Source: Collinsella sp.
Lineage (GTDB): Bacteria; Actinomycetota; Coriobacteriia; Coriobacteriales; Coriobacteriaceae
Assembly: GCA_018373675.1 (NCBI GenBank)
Contig: JAHAGQ010000023.1
Location: 1 to 34,638, forward strand
Length of the DNA: 34,638 nt
Direction of reading: 5' to 3'
A program made the position numbers and the translations under genes. The notes under the pieces are model-generated. The model did no database searches. It saw only the letters and a program-made list of their open reading frames with translations, and was not told the origin of the DNA. The first letter of the stretch is position 1, and the number at the start of each line of letters is the position of its first letter. Shown here piece after piece: positions 8,293 through 16,135 of this stretch.

Positions 8293-9495
8293 ATGGACGC
8301 CAAGTTTACCGAGCTCGTCGAGCAGCTGAACGGCCTCGATTTTAAGGGTATGTACGGCAGCGACTTCCTGCACACCTGGGACAAGACCACCGATGAGCTC
8401 AAGGCGCTCTACATCGTCGCCGACGCCCTGCGCGAGCTGCGTGAGAACAACGTTTCGTCCAAGATCTTCGACTCCGGCCTGGCCGTCTCCCTGTTCCGCG
8501 ACAACTCCACCCGTACGCGTTTCTCCTTCTCTAAGGCTGCCAACCTGCTCGGCCTTGAGCTGCAGGACCTGGACGAGAAGAAGTCCCAGATCGCTCACGG
8601 CGAGACCGTCCGTGAGACCGCTACCATGATTTCCTTCATGGCCGACGTCATCGGCATCCGCGACGACATGTACATCGGCAAGGGCGACGCCTACATGGCC
8701 GAGGTCTCCGAGTCTGTCCAGCAGGCTTACGAGGACGGCGTTCTGGATCACCGTCCCACGCTCATCTCCCTGCAGTCCGATTCCGACCATCCCACGCAGT
8801 CCTCTGCTGACATGCTCTACCTCATCAACGAGTTTGGCGGCCTCGAGAACCTCAAGGGCAAGAAGGTTGCCGTCACCTGGGCCTATTCGCCCTCTTACGG
8901 CAAGCCGCTGTCCTGCCCGCAGTCGCTGATCAGCCTGCTGCCCCGCTTTGGCATGGACGTCACCCTGGCTCACCCCGAGGGCTACGATCTCATGCCCGAG
9001 GTCGTCGAGCGCGCCAAGGGCTATGCCGCCGAGTCCGGCACCACCTTTAAGCAGGTCAGCACCATGGCCGAGGCCTTCGAGGGCGCCGACATCGTGATCC
9101 CCAAGAGCTGGGCTCCGTTTGCCGCCATGGAGAAGCGTACCAACCTGTACGCCGAGGGCGACGACGCCGGCATCGCTGCGCTCGAGAAGGAGCTGCTCGC
9201 TCAGAACGCTACGCATCAGGATTGGTGCTCCACGACCGAGCTCATGGAGAAGACTGCCAACGGCCAGGACACCATCTTTATGCACCCGCTGCCTGCCGAC
9301 ATCTCCGGTGTCTCCTGCGAGCACGGCGAGGTCAACGCCGACGTCTTCGACATGCACCGTGTGGGCATGTACAAGGAGGCCAGCTACAAGCCGTACGCCA
9401 TCGCAGCTATGATGTTCCTGCAGAAGGTTGCCGATCCCGCCGCTACCCTCAAGGCCCTCGACGAGCGCAACACCGCCCGTTGGTTCCAGGCCTAA
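8293..9495 (+). CDS. ygeW: YgeW, aspartate/ornithine carbamoyltransferase family protein
   Basis: The 400-residue protein carries the carbamoyl-phosphate binding motif STRTR at 72-76 and HPLP at 331-334, both diagnostic of the ATCase/OTCase family. GKKVAVTWAYSPSYGKPLSC matches the YgeW branch rather than OTCase or ATCase. The start at 8293 has AGAAAGGAC upstream; an in-frame extension to 8107 has none and is rejected. YgeW is expected to move a carbamoyl group to or from carbamoyl phosphate on a ureido or diaminopropionate-like compound. Run catabolically, this could let the cell gain ATP through carbamate kinase, but no kinase gene is present here. The 201-bp gap before it holds one weak 7-bp hairpin (8114-8138). 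A terminator follows the gene. Confidence 0.92.
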   Translation: MDAKFTELVEQLNGLDFKGMYGSDFLHTWDKTTDELKALYIVADALRELRENNVSSKIFDSGLAVSLFRDNSTRTRFSFSKAANLLGLELQDLDEKKSQIAHGETVRETATMISFMADVIGIRDDMYIGKGDAYMAEVSESVQQAYEDGVLDHRPTLISLQSDSDHPTQSSADMLYLINEFGGLENLKGKKVAVTWAYSPSYGKPLSCPQSLISLLPRFGMDVTLAHPEGYDLMPEVVERAKGYAAESGTTFKQVSTMAEAFEGADIVIPKSWAPFAAMEKRTNLYAEGDDAGIAALEKELLAQNATHQDWCSTTELMEKTANGQDTIFMHPLPADISGVSCEHGEVNADVFDMHRVGMYKEASYKPYAIAAMMFLQKVADPAATLKALDERNTARWFQA

Positions 9496-9518
9496 AGCCG
9501 GGTTGAGGTAAGCCATGT

Positions 9519-9559
9519 AAAGGGGGCGCTCTGCCAACCGGCGGGGTGCCCCTTTTTTG
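9519..9559 (+). terminator. Rho-independent terminator after ygeW
   Basis: A stem formed by aaagggggc at the left and gcccctttt at the right, with a bulged middle, runs into six Ts at 9553-9558. It begins 24 bases after the ygeW stop and separates ygeXYW from the mocA-hyuA pair. Confidence 0.8.
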
Positions 9560-9645
9560 CATCGCGGGCGTGCGGGATAAGCGCTTTCGATGTGGATGCC
9601 CGCGGCGCGAGTTATGGGTACGATGGTTTCAGGGGAGGTATCACC

Positions 9646-10260
9646 ATGAAACTTGGATGCGTCATTATGGCATCGGGCGAGGGCAAGCGGTTTGGCTCTA
9701 ACAAGATGCTTGCCGATATCTATGGCGAGCCGCTGATTGCCCGGACCATCGATTCGGTTCCCCGGGGCTTTGACGTCGTGGTTTCGACGCGTTGGCCCGG
9801 GGTCGCTCAGATTTGCGAGGACAAGCATTGCCCGTGCGTGCTGCACGATGGCGAGCTGCGCAGCGAAAGCGTCCGTGCGGGCCTTTCGTGGGGAGTCGAA
9901 CGCAACTGGAAAGGTTGCCTCTTTTTGCCGGGCGACCAGCCGCTCGTGAGTTCGGATTCTTTTGAGGCCATGGTTCGTGTATTTGACGAGCGTGGCCGCA
10001 AGCATCCGGTGCGTCTTGCGTGCAACGGTGAGCCTTCGAGCCCGGTGCTCTTTCCGGCGGAACTGTTCGATGCACTTATGTGTCTCGAGGGCAAGGACGG
10101 CGGCGGTTCGATCCTCAAGAGCCGTATCGACGTGGTGCTGGTCGAGGCGCGTGCCTACGAGCTGTGGGACGTCGATACCGCCAAGGGACAGCAACGCATA
10201 ACGGAGCATATCGCGGCCTGCTCGTATTTTGATCGCGTGGCCAACAGTATTAATCAATAA
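9646..10260 (+). CDS. mocA: MocA-like molybdenum cofactor cytidylyltransferase / NTP transferase (YgfJ type)
   Basis: The 204-residue protein has the nucleotidyltransferase signature MASGEGKRFGSNKML at 8-22 and LPGDQP at 94-99, where the Asp binds the metal-nucleotide. GGSILK near 160 is another conserved family site. MocA-type enzymes attach CMP to molybdopterin for xanthine-dehydrogenase type hydroxylases; the YgfJ branch belongs to the selenium-dependent hydroxylase gene sets. The ATG at 9646 follows AGGGGAGG; a longer frame from 9592 has no such site. It ends 8 bases before hyuA, so the two are likely co-transcribed. Cytidylyl rather than guanylyl specificity is inferred from the neighbours. 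Confidence 0.85.
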   Translation: MKLGCVIMASGEGKRFGSNKMLADIYGEPLIARTIDSVPRGFDVVVSTRWPGVAQICEDKHCPCVLHDGELRSESVRAGLSWGVERNWKGCLFLPGDQPLVSSDSFEAMVRVFDERGRKHPVRLACNGEPSSPVLFPAELFDALMCLEGKDGGGSILKSRIDVVLVEARAYELWDVDTAKGQQRITEHIAACSYFDRVANSINQ

Positions 10261-10268
10261 GGAGCAAC

Positions 10269-11636
10269 ATGATCATCATCAAAAACGGCGCGCTCGTGAC
10301 GCCCCAGGGGTTTCGCCGCGCCGATCTTGCCATGGAGGGCGATAAGATCGTGCGGATCGCCGCGGCGATTGAGCCGGCCGAGGGCGATACCGTTGAGGAT
10401 GCCGTGGGCTGTTGGGTGTTCCCCGGCTTTATCGACGGCCACACGCACATGCAGTGCTGGACTGGCATGGATTGGACGGCCGATAGCTTTGAGACCGGTA
10501 CGCGTGCGGCTGCCTGCGGCGGTACGACGACCATCGTGGACTACGCGACGGCCGATCGCGGCGTGACCATGCCCGATGCCCTTGCCGAGTGGCATCGCCG
10601 CGCCGACGGAACCTGCACGGCCAACTACGCTTTTCATATGGCACTCGCCGAGTGGAATGAGCGCAACCGCGCCGATCTTTCGGCCATGCGCGAGGCGGGC
10701 GTGTCGTCGTTTAAGACCTACTTTGCCTATGACCACCTGCGCTTGGACGATGCCGAGACGCTCGAGGTGCTCGAGGAGCTCAAGCGTATTGGCGGCATGC
10801 TGTGCGTGCATTGCGAGAACGGCACGTTGGTGAATGAACTGCAGAAGCGCGTGTTTGAGCGGGGCATCCACGGGCCCGAGGGGCATGCGCTCAGCCGTCC
10901 GGACGTGTGCGAGGGTGAGGCCGTGAGCCGCCTGCTGTATCTGGCGCACTTGGCCGGGGACGCTCCGGTCAACGTGGTGCACCTTTCGACCAAGCTGGGG
11001 CTCGAGGCCATCCGTGCTGCCAAAGCGCGCGGGCAGAAGAATATCTATGTCGAGACCTGCCCCCAGTATCTGATGCTCGACGACACCTGTTATCTGGAGC
11101 AGGGCGAGGACGGCTTTGCGGGTGCCAAGTATGTGATGAGTCCGCCGCTGCGCCATGCGGGTGACCGTGCAGCCCTGCGCGAGGCGCTTGTGGCCGGCGA
11201 GATCGATACGATTGCGACCGACCACTGCAGCTTTAACCTGCACGGGCAAAAGGACCGCGGGCGCGACGACTTCCGCGCGATTCCCAACGGCGGGCCCGGC
11301 GTGGAGCATCGCCCCGTCGCGATTGCCACGAGCTTTGAGGGCCAGCTGGGCCCCGAGGACCTCTGCCGCTTGATGAGCGAGAACCCGGCGCGCGTTTTTG
11401 GCATGTATCCGCGCAAGGGCTGTCTTGCCGAGGGTGCCGATGCCGACGTGTGCGTGTGGGATCCTTGCGCGCGTTGGACGATCAGCGCCGCGACGCAGCA
11501 TCAGGCCGTGGACTACACGCCGCTCGAGGGCTTTGAGGCACATGGCCGCGCCAAGGCCGTGTTTGTGAACGGCGTGCTGGTGGCGCGCGATGGCGAGCCC
11601 ACCGGAGCCCAACCCGGCCGCTACGTCCCCCGCTAG
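10269..11636 (+). CDS. hyuA: Dihydropyrimidinase/hydantoinase family amidohydrolase
   Basis: This 455-residue cyclic amidohydrolase has the complete binuclear metal site. The ligands are GHTH (H58, H60), the carboxylated lysine in SSFKTYFAYD (K149), HCEN (H181), VHLST (H238) and TDHCSF (D318). The MSPPLR motif near 290 is typical of dihydropyrimidinases. Enzymes of this family open cyclic ureides such as dihydropyrimidines, hydantoins or allantoin. In ygeXYW-linked gene sets the gene is called hyuA or hydA and is thought to act on a purine-derived ring. TAAGGAG overlaps the mocA end. A 32-bp-arm hairpin follows the stop. The long minus-strand frame over the same bases is a composition shadow. 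Confidence 0.92.
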   Translation: MIIIKNGALVTPQGFRRADLAMEGDKIVRIAAAIEPAEGDTVEDAVGCWVFPGFIDGHTHMQCWTGMDWTADSFETGTRAAACGGTTTIVDYATADRGVTMPDALAEWHRRADGTCTANYAFHMALAEWNERNRADLSAMREAGVSSFKTYFAYDHLRLDDAETLEVLEELKRIGGMLCVHCENGTLVNELQKRVFERGIHGPEGHALSRPDVCEGEAVSRLLYLAHLAGDAPVNVVHLSTKLGLEAIRAAKARGQKNIYVETCPQYLMLDDTCYLEQGEDGFAGAKYVMSPPLRHAGDRAALREALVAGEIDTIATDHCSFNLHGQKDRGRDDFRAIPNGGPGVEHRPVAIATSFEGQLGPEDLCRLMSENPARVFGMYPRKGCLAEGADADVCVWDPCARWTISAATQHQAVDYTPLEGFEAHGRAKAVFVNGVLVARDGEPTGAQPGRYVPR

Positions 11637-11656
11637 CAGCAAAGATGCCGTGTCCC

Positions 11657-11735
11657 CTCCTCAGTTGCGGTGAAATACGGACTGTTTGCGGCCGTCGGGC
11701 GGCCAAACAGTCCGTATTTCACCGCAACTGAGGAG
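11657..11735. repeat. Large perfect palindromic hairpin, copy 1 of a dispersed element
   Basis: Arms at 11657-11688 and 11704-11735 are complementary over all 32 positions, with a 15-base GC-rich loop. The core reads gttgcggtgaaatacgg and recurs at 14452 and 15962. It lies between the converging ends of hyuA and yqeC, so it could act as a two-way terminator although no T run flanks it. It is too short and lacks coding capacity to be an insertion sequence. Confidence 0.9.
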
Positions 11736-11745
11736 ATGGGGCCGG

Positions 11746-12480
11746 CTACTTGAGGCTGCTGGCGACGACGGGGCGGTCGAGAGCTGCCTCGAAGCGGTCG
11801 GCCATCGTGGGGTCGCTGAGCGTGTCGACTTGGTTGAGCATGACGCGTGCGGTGCTGAGTTTCAGCGCCTGCATCTCGGCATTGAGCACCATGGCGACGC
11901 GCTCGGGCGTGGCGATGTCAGTGAGTTCGCAGCCGCAACGCTCGCAAAAGAGCTCGGGGCGGTGGACGGCTTCGTTGATGGGCTTGCCGAACCCCGAGGC
12001 GCCGACGATCCAGACGATGTTGGCCGTGCCAGAGGGAATCACCGGCTCCCAGGCGGCGTGCGCCTTGAGCGGGAGCCGCTTGCTGCCGTCCGCCTCGGCC
12101 AGGACGTAGTCAAAGCGCTGCGCCAGCTGGTCGAGCGGCTCGGCAGGGGAGGAGAACTTGCCTGTCTGGGGGTCCAAGACACCTGTCTGGCAGATGCTTC
12201 CCCGCACAAGCCCCGCGCAGGCCTCGCAGGTGCAGCCTAGGGCGTGTGAGGCACCTGGCTTCCAGGGCGCGGCGTCCAGGCGACGGCTCGACCCGTCCCA
12301 CGGCACGCCGGCGACGGGGAACATGCGCGTGGTGGTGCAGAGGAGCACGCGGCCGCCAGCGCGCATAAGCTCAAGGCCGAGCGTCTTCAGCAAGGTCGAC
12401 TTGCCTCCACTGCCGATAATTGCAGTAATGCCCGGCTCGATCTTGAGCGCGGAGGCAAGGTTTCCGCTCGTCGTTTCCAT
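11746..12480 (-). CDS. yqeC: YqeC, selenium-dependent molybdenum hydroxylase accessory protein
   Basis: The 244-residue protein carries a P-loop GSGGKST at 23-29 and the family motif LAEADGSKRLPLKAH near 130-145, followed by WEPVIP. Both mark YqeC, a putative nucleoside-triphosphate-binding factor found with SelD in genomes that have selenium-dependent molybdenum hydroxylases. Two cysteine groups, C83-x-C-x2-C and CERCGC near 180, could bind metal; this is only an observation. It is convergent with hyuA and divergent from yqeB, with which it is normally linked. The precise biochemical step is not known for the family. Confidence 0.9.
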   Translation of the reverse strand: METTSGNLASALKIEPGITAIIGSGGKSTLLKTLGLELMRAGGRVLLCTTTRMFPVAGVPWDGSSRRLDAAPWKPGASHALGCTCEACAGLVRGSICQTGVLDPQTGKFSSPAEPLDQLAQRFDYVLAEADGSKRLPLKAHAAWEPVIPSGTANIVWIVGASGFGKPINEAVHRPELFCERCGCELTDIATPERVAMVLNAEMQALKLSTARVMLNQVDTLSDPTMADRFEAALDRPVVASSLK

Positions 12481-12483
12481 CTG

Positions 12484-12512
12484 TTCACCGCCGTATAATA
12501 CTGTGATAATAA
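12484..12512. promoter_or_regulatory. AT-rich divergent promoter region between yqeC and yqeB
   Basis: The gap holds TATAAT at 12494-12499 on the plus strand. It also holds TTCACC at 12484-12489 followed 17 bases later by TAATAA at 12507-12512. Minus-strand TATTAT overlaps the same stretch. Promoters in both directions are plausible here; exact start sites cannot be fixed. Confidence 0.4.
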
Positions 12513-12585
12513 ATAATCATCAGAGGAGTAGCGGTCGAACCGCATTTGCTCTGCTCAAACCGTAGCACAGGGAGGTGTCCCGGGA

Positions 12586-13380
12586 ATGCTCGTTTATGTT
12601 CGCGGCGCCGGCGATATCGCCACGGGCGTCGCCGCTCGCTTGGTGCGCGCCGGCGTGTCGGTCGTTATGGCCGATATCGCGGTTCCCACGTGCATCCGCC
12701 GCACAATCAGTTTTTGCGAGGCTATTCGCTTGGGCGAGGTCGAGGTCGAGGGCATTCGCGCTCGCTTGGCACAGACGCCGGCAGAGGCGCTTGCAATTAC
12801 CGAGGCTGGAGACGTCGCCGTTGTGGTGGACCCCCAGGCCAAGATGCTCGGCGAGCTGAAACCCGCTGCCGTGGTCGACGCGATTCTGGCTAAGCGCAAC
12901 CTGGGTACCACGCGCGATATGGCGCCTGCCGTCATCGCCGTGGGGCCGGGCTTTACCGCGCCGGTTGACTGCGACGCCGTGGTCGAAACCATGCGTGGGC
13001 ATTTCCTGGGCCGTGTCATTACCCAGGGTTCGCCCCAACCCAACACGGGCGTGCCGGGCATTATCGCTGGCTATGGCAGAGAGCGCGTTATCCACAGCCC
13101 CGCCGCCGGCGTGTTTCGGTCCGACCGCGCGATCGGCGACATCGTGAGCGCCGGAGACGTGATTGGCTACGCGGGCGATTCGCCCATGTGCACGCAGATC
13201 GATGGCTGTCTGCGCGGGCTTTTGGCGAACGGCGTGCAGGTGACTGAGGGCTTTAAATGCGCCGATGTCGATCCGCGCGGCGATGCCAGCTATATCAACT
13301 ACATTTCGGACAAGGCGACGTCGGTCGGCGGCGGCGTGCTCGAGGCACTCGCTATGCTCACCGATATCTTTAGAGGATAG
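12586..13380 (+). CDS. yqeB: YqeB family selenium-dependent molybdenum hydroxylase system protein
   Basis: The 264-residue protein begins with RGAGDIATGVAARL, a Rossmann-like glycine motif. It continues with GPGFTAPVDCDAVVETMRGH and GYGRERVIHSPAAGVF, which are characteristic of the YqeB (EF2563) family. This family co-occurs with SelD, YqeC and xanthine-dehydrogenase-like enzymes and is thought to help mature a labile selenium or sulfur ligand of the molybdenum site. GGGAGG precedes the ATG. The gene ends 9 bases before an XdhC-family gene, indicating an operon. It is assigned by motif and context; its reaction is not established. Confidence 0.9.
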   Translation: MLVYVRGAGDIATGVAARLVRAGVSVVMADIAVPTCIRRTISFCEAIRLGEVEVEGIRARLAQTPAEALAITEAGDVAVVVDPQAKMLGELKPAAVVDAILAKRNLGTTRDMAPAVIAVGPGFTAPVDCDAVVETMRGHFLGRVITQGSPQPNTGVPGIIAGYGRERVIHSPAAGVFRSDRAIGDIVSAGDVIGYAGDSPMCTQIDGCLRGLLANGVQVTEGFKCADVDPRGDASYINYISDKATSVGGGVLEALAMLTDIFRG

Positions 13381-13389
13381 AAGGCGGCA

Positions 13390-14433
13390 ATGGAAAAGCT
13401 CGATGTTGTGAATGCGGCGCTTGTCGCCCTGCGTGCTGGCGAGACGTGCGAGCTCGTGGTCGTGGCCGGCACGGCGGGGTCGTCGCCGCGCGGCGTGGGC
13501 GCCTGGATGGCCGTCTTTGCCGACGGTAGCCAGGCGGGCACCATCGGCGGCGGCAAGATTGAGCTCTTTGCGCTGGATGAGGCGCGCGAACTCCTGAGCG
13601 CGGGACAGTCGCGTCTGGTCCGCTACACCATGGGCGGCGAGAACTCCGATACCGGCATGATCTGCGGCGGAGCCATTTGCCTGTGCTATCTGCATCTGGA
13701 TGCGACCCAGGTACCGTTGTTCCAGGAAATTGCCGACGTCTTGGTCTATCGGCGCATCGGCGACTTCGTCATCGACTTTGAGCCGTTTATCGCGAGCGCG
13801 CTCGAGGGCGATGTGGCCGAGTACCATGGCGAGGCATCGCGCCGCACCATTGCGGGCTGCCCCGGGCTTTCACTGGTGGAGGAGGGGAGTAACGTCACCT
13901 ACACCAACGCTGCCTCTGAGATTCCCGCGGCGCACATCGAGACGCTCTGCCCCGAGGGCCTGACCTACATCTTTGGCTGCGGACACGTGGGCGCCGCGAC
14001 GGCGCGCGTGCTCACGGCGGCGGGCTTTGCCGTCGTGGCCTGCGATGACCGCCCCGGCACGTTGACGCCCGAATGGGTGCCCGGTGTCTACGATCGTCGC
14101 CTGGTCGATTACAAGAACCTGAGCGAGCTGTGTCCCATCGGTCCGCGCGACTTGGTGGTCGTCGCCACGGCGGGTCACAAGTCCGATATCGACGTGGTGA
14201 TTCAGGCCATGCGTGCCAAGCCTGCCTATCTGGGCTGTCTGGGTTCGCGCCGCAAGACGGCCTTTGTGCGTGCCCGCCTGGAGCAGGAAGGTTTTACGCA
14301 GGACCAGATCGACGAGCTGCACCTTCCGATCGGCGTTGCCATCGAGGCCGAGGACCCCAAGGAGATCGCCATCTCCATCGCCGCCGAGATGATCCACCTG
14401 CGCCGCACCAAACTCGTCCCCCGCAAGCGCTAG
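13390..14433 (+). CDS. xdhC: XdhC/CoxF family molybdenum hydroxylase maturation protein
   Basis: The 347-residue protein has the two XdhC signatures: GSSPRGVGAWM near 30-40 and GTIGGGKIE at 50-58 in the N-terminal domain. A C-terminal Rossmann domain follows, with YIFGCGHVGAATARVL near 195-210 and LGCLGSRRK near 280. XdhC proteins bind molybdenum cofactor and promote its sulfuration and insertion into xanthine dehydrogenase-type enzymes. Here the yqeB-xdhC pair probably serves a selenium-dependent hydroxylase encoded elsewhere. The overlapping-style spacing with yqeB supports one transcript. A hairpin repeat starts 18 bases after the stop. Confidence 0.9.
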   Translation: MEKLDVVNAALVALRAGETCELVVVAGTAGSSPRGVGAWMAVFADGSQAGTIGGGKIELFALDEARELLSAGQSRLVRYTMGGENSDTGMICGGAICLCYLHLDATQVPLFQEIADVLVYRRIGDFVIDFEPFIASALEGDVAEYHGEASRRTIAGCPGLSLVEEGSNVTYTNAASEIPAAHIETLCPEGLTYIFGCGHVGAATARVLTAAGFAVVACDDRPGTLTPEWVPGVYDRRLVDYKNLSELCPIGPRDLVVVATAGHKSDIDVVIQAMRAKPAYLGCLGSRRKTAFVRARLEQEGFTQDQIDELHLPIGVAIEAEDPKEIAISIAAEMIHLRRTKLVPRKR

Positions 14434-14451
14434 TCGCATCCTCATATATGA

Positions 14452-14517
14452 GTTGCGGTGAAATACGGATTGTTTAAGCCTGTTGGGGGTGCCAAACAGT
14501 CCCTATTTCACCGCAAC
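14452..14517. repeat. Palindromic hairpin, copy 2 of the dispersed element
   Basis: Arms at 14452-14475 and 14494-14517 pair at 22 of 24 positions around an 18-base loop. The arms are the same sequence as in the copies at 11657 and 15962. It lies directly after the xdhC-family gene and before the permease gene. Confidence 0.88.
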
Positions 14518-14578
14518 CGCTGTTTGACCCCGGGGGATTCAGGATTGCGGGTCAAAATGCTACCTATGCCATATGCCC

Positions 14579-14601
14579 TATAATGTCCGCCCGTTGGGCG
14601 G
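14579..14601 (+). promoter_or_regulatory. Candidate -10 box and 5' stem-loop for the permease gene
   Basis: TATAAT at 14579-14584 is a perfect -10 hexamer 52 bases before the permease start; no good -35 is seen. It is followed at once by a perfect 6-bp hairpin (14587-14592 with 14596-14601, loop gtt), which would form the very 5' end of the transcript. Confidence 0.45.
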
Positions 14602-14635
14602 CATAGGGCCGCTGCCTAGAGTATGGGAGGCGCAA

Positions 14636-15949
14636 ATGGCAGAGTCGGCAGCAGGGGACGCCCTGTTCGAGCGTACGGGAAAAGTATCGTTTGTACAGGT
14701 ATTGCCCCATGCATTGCAACATGTGCTGGCGGCGTTTGCGGGCATCGTCACGCCCGCCATTATCATCGCGTCGGTCTGTGGCTTTACCCCTCAAGAGGAA
14801 GCCGCTGTCATCCAGGCGTCGCTCGTCCTCTCGGCGCTCGACATTTTCCTTCAACAGTTCCCCATAAAAGGTGTGGTCGGTTCGGGCCTGCCCATCGTGA
14901 TGGGCGCGAGCTTCACCTTCGTGCCGGCGCTCAAGGCGGTCGGTCTCGAGCTTGGCTTTGAGGCCGTGCTAGGCGCCCAGGTAATCGGCGGTGCGCTCGT
15001 CGCGCTCTTCGGCCTGCTGTTTAGGCGCGTGAGTTTTCTGTTCCCGGCCCCGGTGCTTGGCACCGTTATCTTTGTCATTGGCCTGTCGCTATGCCCAGTG
15101 GCAGTTGCCTCCATGGCGGGCGGGGAGGGCGCGGCCGATTTTGGCAGTGTCACCAACTGGGCCGTCGCGCTCGTGACGTTCGTCGTTACCTTTATGGCCG
15201 GCAACTACGGCAAGGGCGCGCTTAGGCTGGGCAGCATCCTGGCCGGTATCTGCGCGGGCTTTGTTTTGGCTGCGGTGTTGGGCATGGTCGATTTCTCGGC
15301 CATCGCGACTGTCAGCTGGTTCGCCCCGCCGGCTCTGGGCGCCCATCGCCTGGTGTTCGACCCGGCCGCGTGCGCCGTCGTGGGCGTTGTCGCTATTGTT
15401 AACGCCGTGCAGGTCATGGGCGAGTTTGCCGCCGTGTCGTCCGCTGCGCTCGATACCCCTGCGACCGATGGCCAGATCTCGGGCGGTCTGATCGCCAACG
15501 GTCTGGTCGGCATGCTCTCGGGCTTTTTGGGCGGCGTCCCCACGGCTACGTTTGGCCAGAATGTAGGCATTATCGCCGAGAACAAGGTCGTCAACCGCAT
15601 GGTCTTTACGCTTGCGGCGGCTATTTTGCTCATCGCAGGCCTGCTGCCCAAGTGTGCGGCAGTGCTCACGTCCATTCCGCAGCCGGTAATCGGCGGCGCC
15701 ACCATTGGCGTGTTCGCTACCATCGGCATGAACGGTGTGGTCATGTTTGCCCGCCACGGCCTGTCTCAGCGCGACACCACGCTCATGGGTCTCTCCATCG
15801 CCTTTGGCACGGGCATTGAGCGCACGGCCGGCGCACTTACCGGCGCTGGGTTCCCCGCATGGGTCGGCACCGTCTTTGGCGGATCCTCCATTGCCGTCGC
15901 CGCACTTGTCGCCGTCGTCCTTAACCTGGTGCTGCCCCGCCAAAAGTAA
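14636..15949 (+). CDS. NCS2/NAT family nucleobase permease (xanthine, uric acid or uracil type)
   Basis: The 437-residue polytopic membrane protein belongs to the NCS2 nucleobase-ascorbate transporter family. It has about twelve to fourteen hydrophobic segments beginning with VLPHALQHVLAAFAGIVTPA. It also has the family stretch MGASFTFVPA near residue 100 and a NAT signature region GGVPTATFGQNVGIIAENKV near 300. The QNVG form of that signature resembles purine (xanthine/urate) carriers more than uracil carriers, but this is a weak guide. The start at 14636 follows GGGAGG; the longer frame from 14573 would include the promoter. Next to yqeB and xdhC it most likely imports the purine substrate. 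It is followed by hairpin copy 3. Confidence 0.88.
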   Translation: MAESAAGDALFERTGKVSFVQVLPHALQHVLAAFAGIVTPAIIIASVCGFTPQEEAAVIQASLVLSALDIFLQQFPIKGVVGSGLPIVMGASFTFVPALKAVGLELGFEAVLGAQVIGGALVALFGLLFRRVSFLFPAPVLGTVIFVIGLSLCPVAVASMAGGEGAADFGSVTNWAVALVTFVVTFMAGNYGKGALRLGSILAGICAGFVLAAVLGMVDFSAIATVSWFAPPALGAHRLVFDPAACAVVGVVAIVNAVQVMGEFAAVSSAALDTPATDGQISGGLIANGLVGMLSGFLGGVPTATFGQNVGIIAENKVVNRMVFTLAAAILLIAGLLPKCAAVLTSIPQPVIGGATIGVFATIGMNGVVMFARHGLSQRDTTLMGLSIAFGTGIERTAGALTGAGFPAWVGTVFGGSSIAVAALVAVVLNLVLPRQK

Positions 15950-15961
15950 CGCCTCTATATA

Positions 15962-16028
15962 AGTTGCGGTGAAATACGGATTGTTTATGCCTGTTAGGCC
16001 GCCAAACAGTCCCTATTTCACCGCAACT
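15962..16028. repeat. Palindromic hairpin, copy 3 of the dispersed element
   Basis: Arms at 15962-15986 and 16004-16028 pair at 23 of 25 positions around a 17-base loop; the two mismatches are the same as in copy 2. It follows the permease stop by 12 bases, and a short run of five Ts occurs at 16031-16035. It may therefore terminate permease transcription before the ribosomal block. Confidence 0.88.
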
Positions 16029-16089
16029 GCTTTTTGGGACCCATTTGTGCGGGGGAGTTGTGGAGTTGTGCAGGCAGACGAGGTTTTTC

Positions 16090-16118
16090 TGGAAATACGC
16101 TCCCGATGCGCGTATAGT
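16090..16118 (+). promoter_or_regulatory. Candidate promoter for the rplE ribosomal operon
   Basis: TGGAAA at 16090-16095 (4 of 6 to TTGACA), a 17-base spacer and TATAGT at 16113-16118 (5 of 6 to TATAAT) form a plausible sigma-70 promoter. Transcription would start near 16125 and give a leader of about 130 bases before rplE. Confidence 0.5.
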
Positions 16119-16135
16119 ACCGATTGTTTTGTCGG

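Noticed and set aside
8224..10257. Minus-strand frame of 677 codons covering ygeW and mocA
   Set aside because: It spans two genes and the terminator between them on the other strand and has low-complexity Gly/Val/Leu composition typical of a reverse-strand shadow.
10254..11642. Long minus-strand open frame of 462 codons opposite hyuA
   Set aside because: It mirrors the GC-rich codon pattern of a well-supported metal-dependent amidohydrolase and has no recognisable domain.
11657..16028. The hairpins considered as ends of an insertion sequence or composite transposon
   Set aside because: Each copy is a self-contained palindrome, no transposase lies between them, and no target-site duplication could be recognised.
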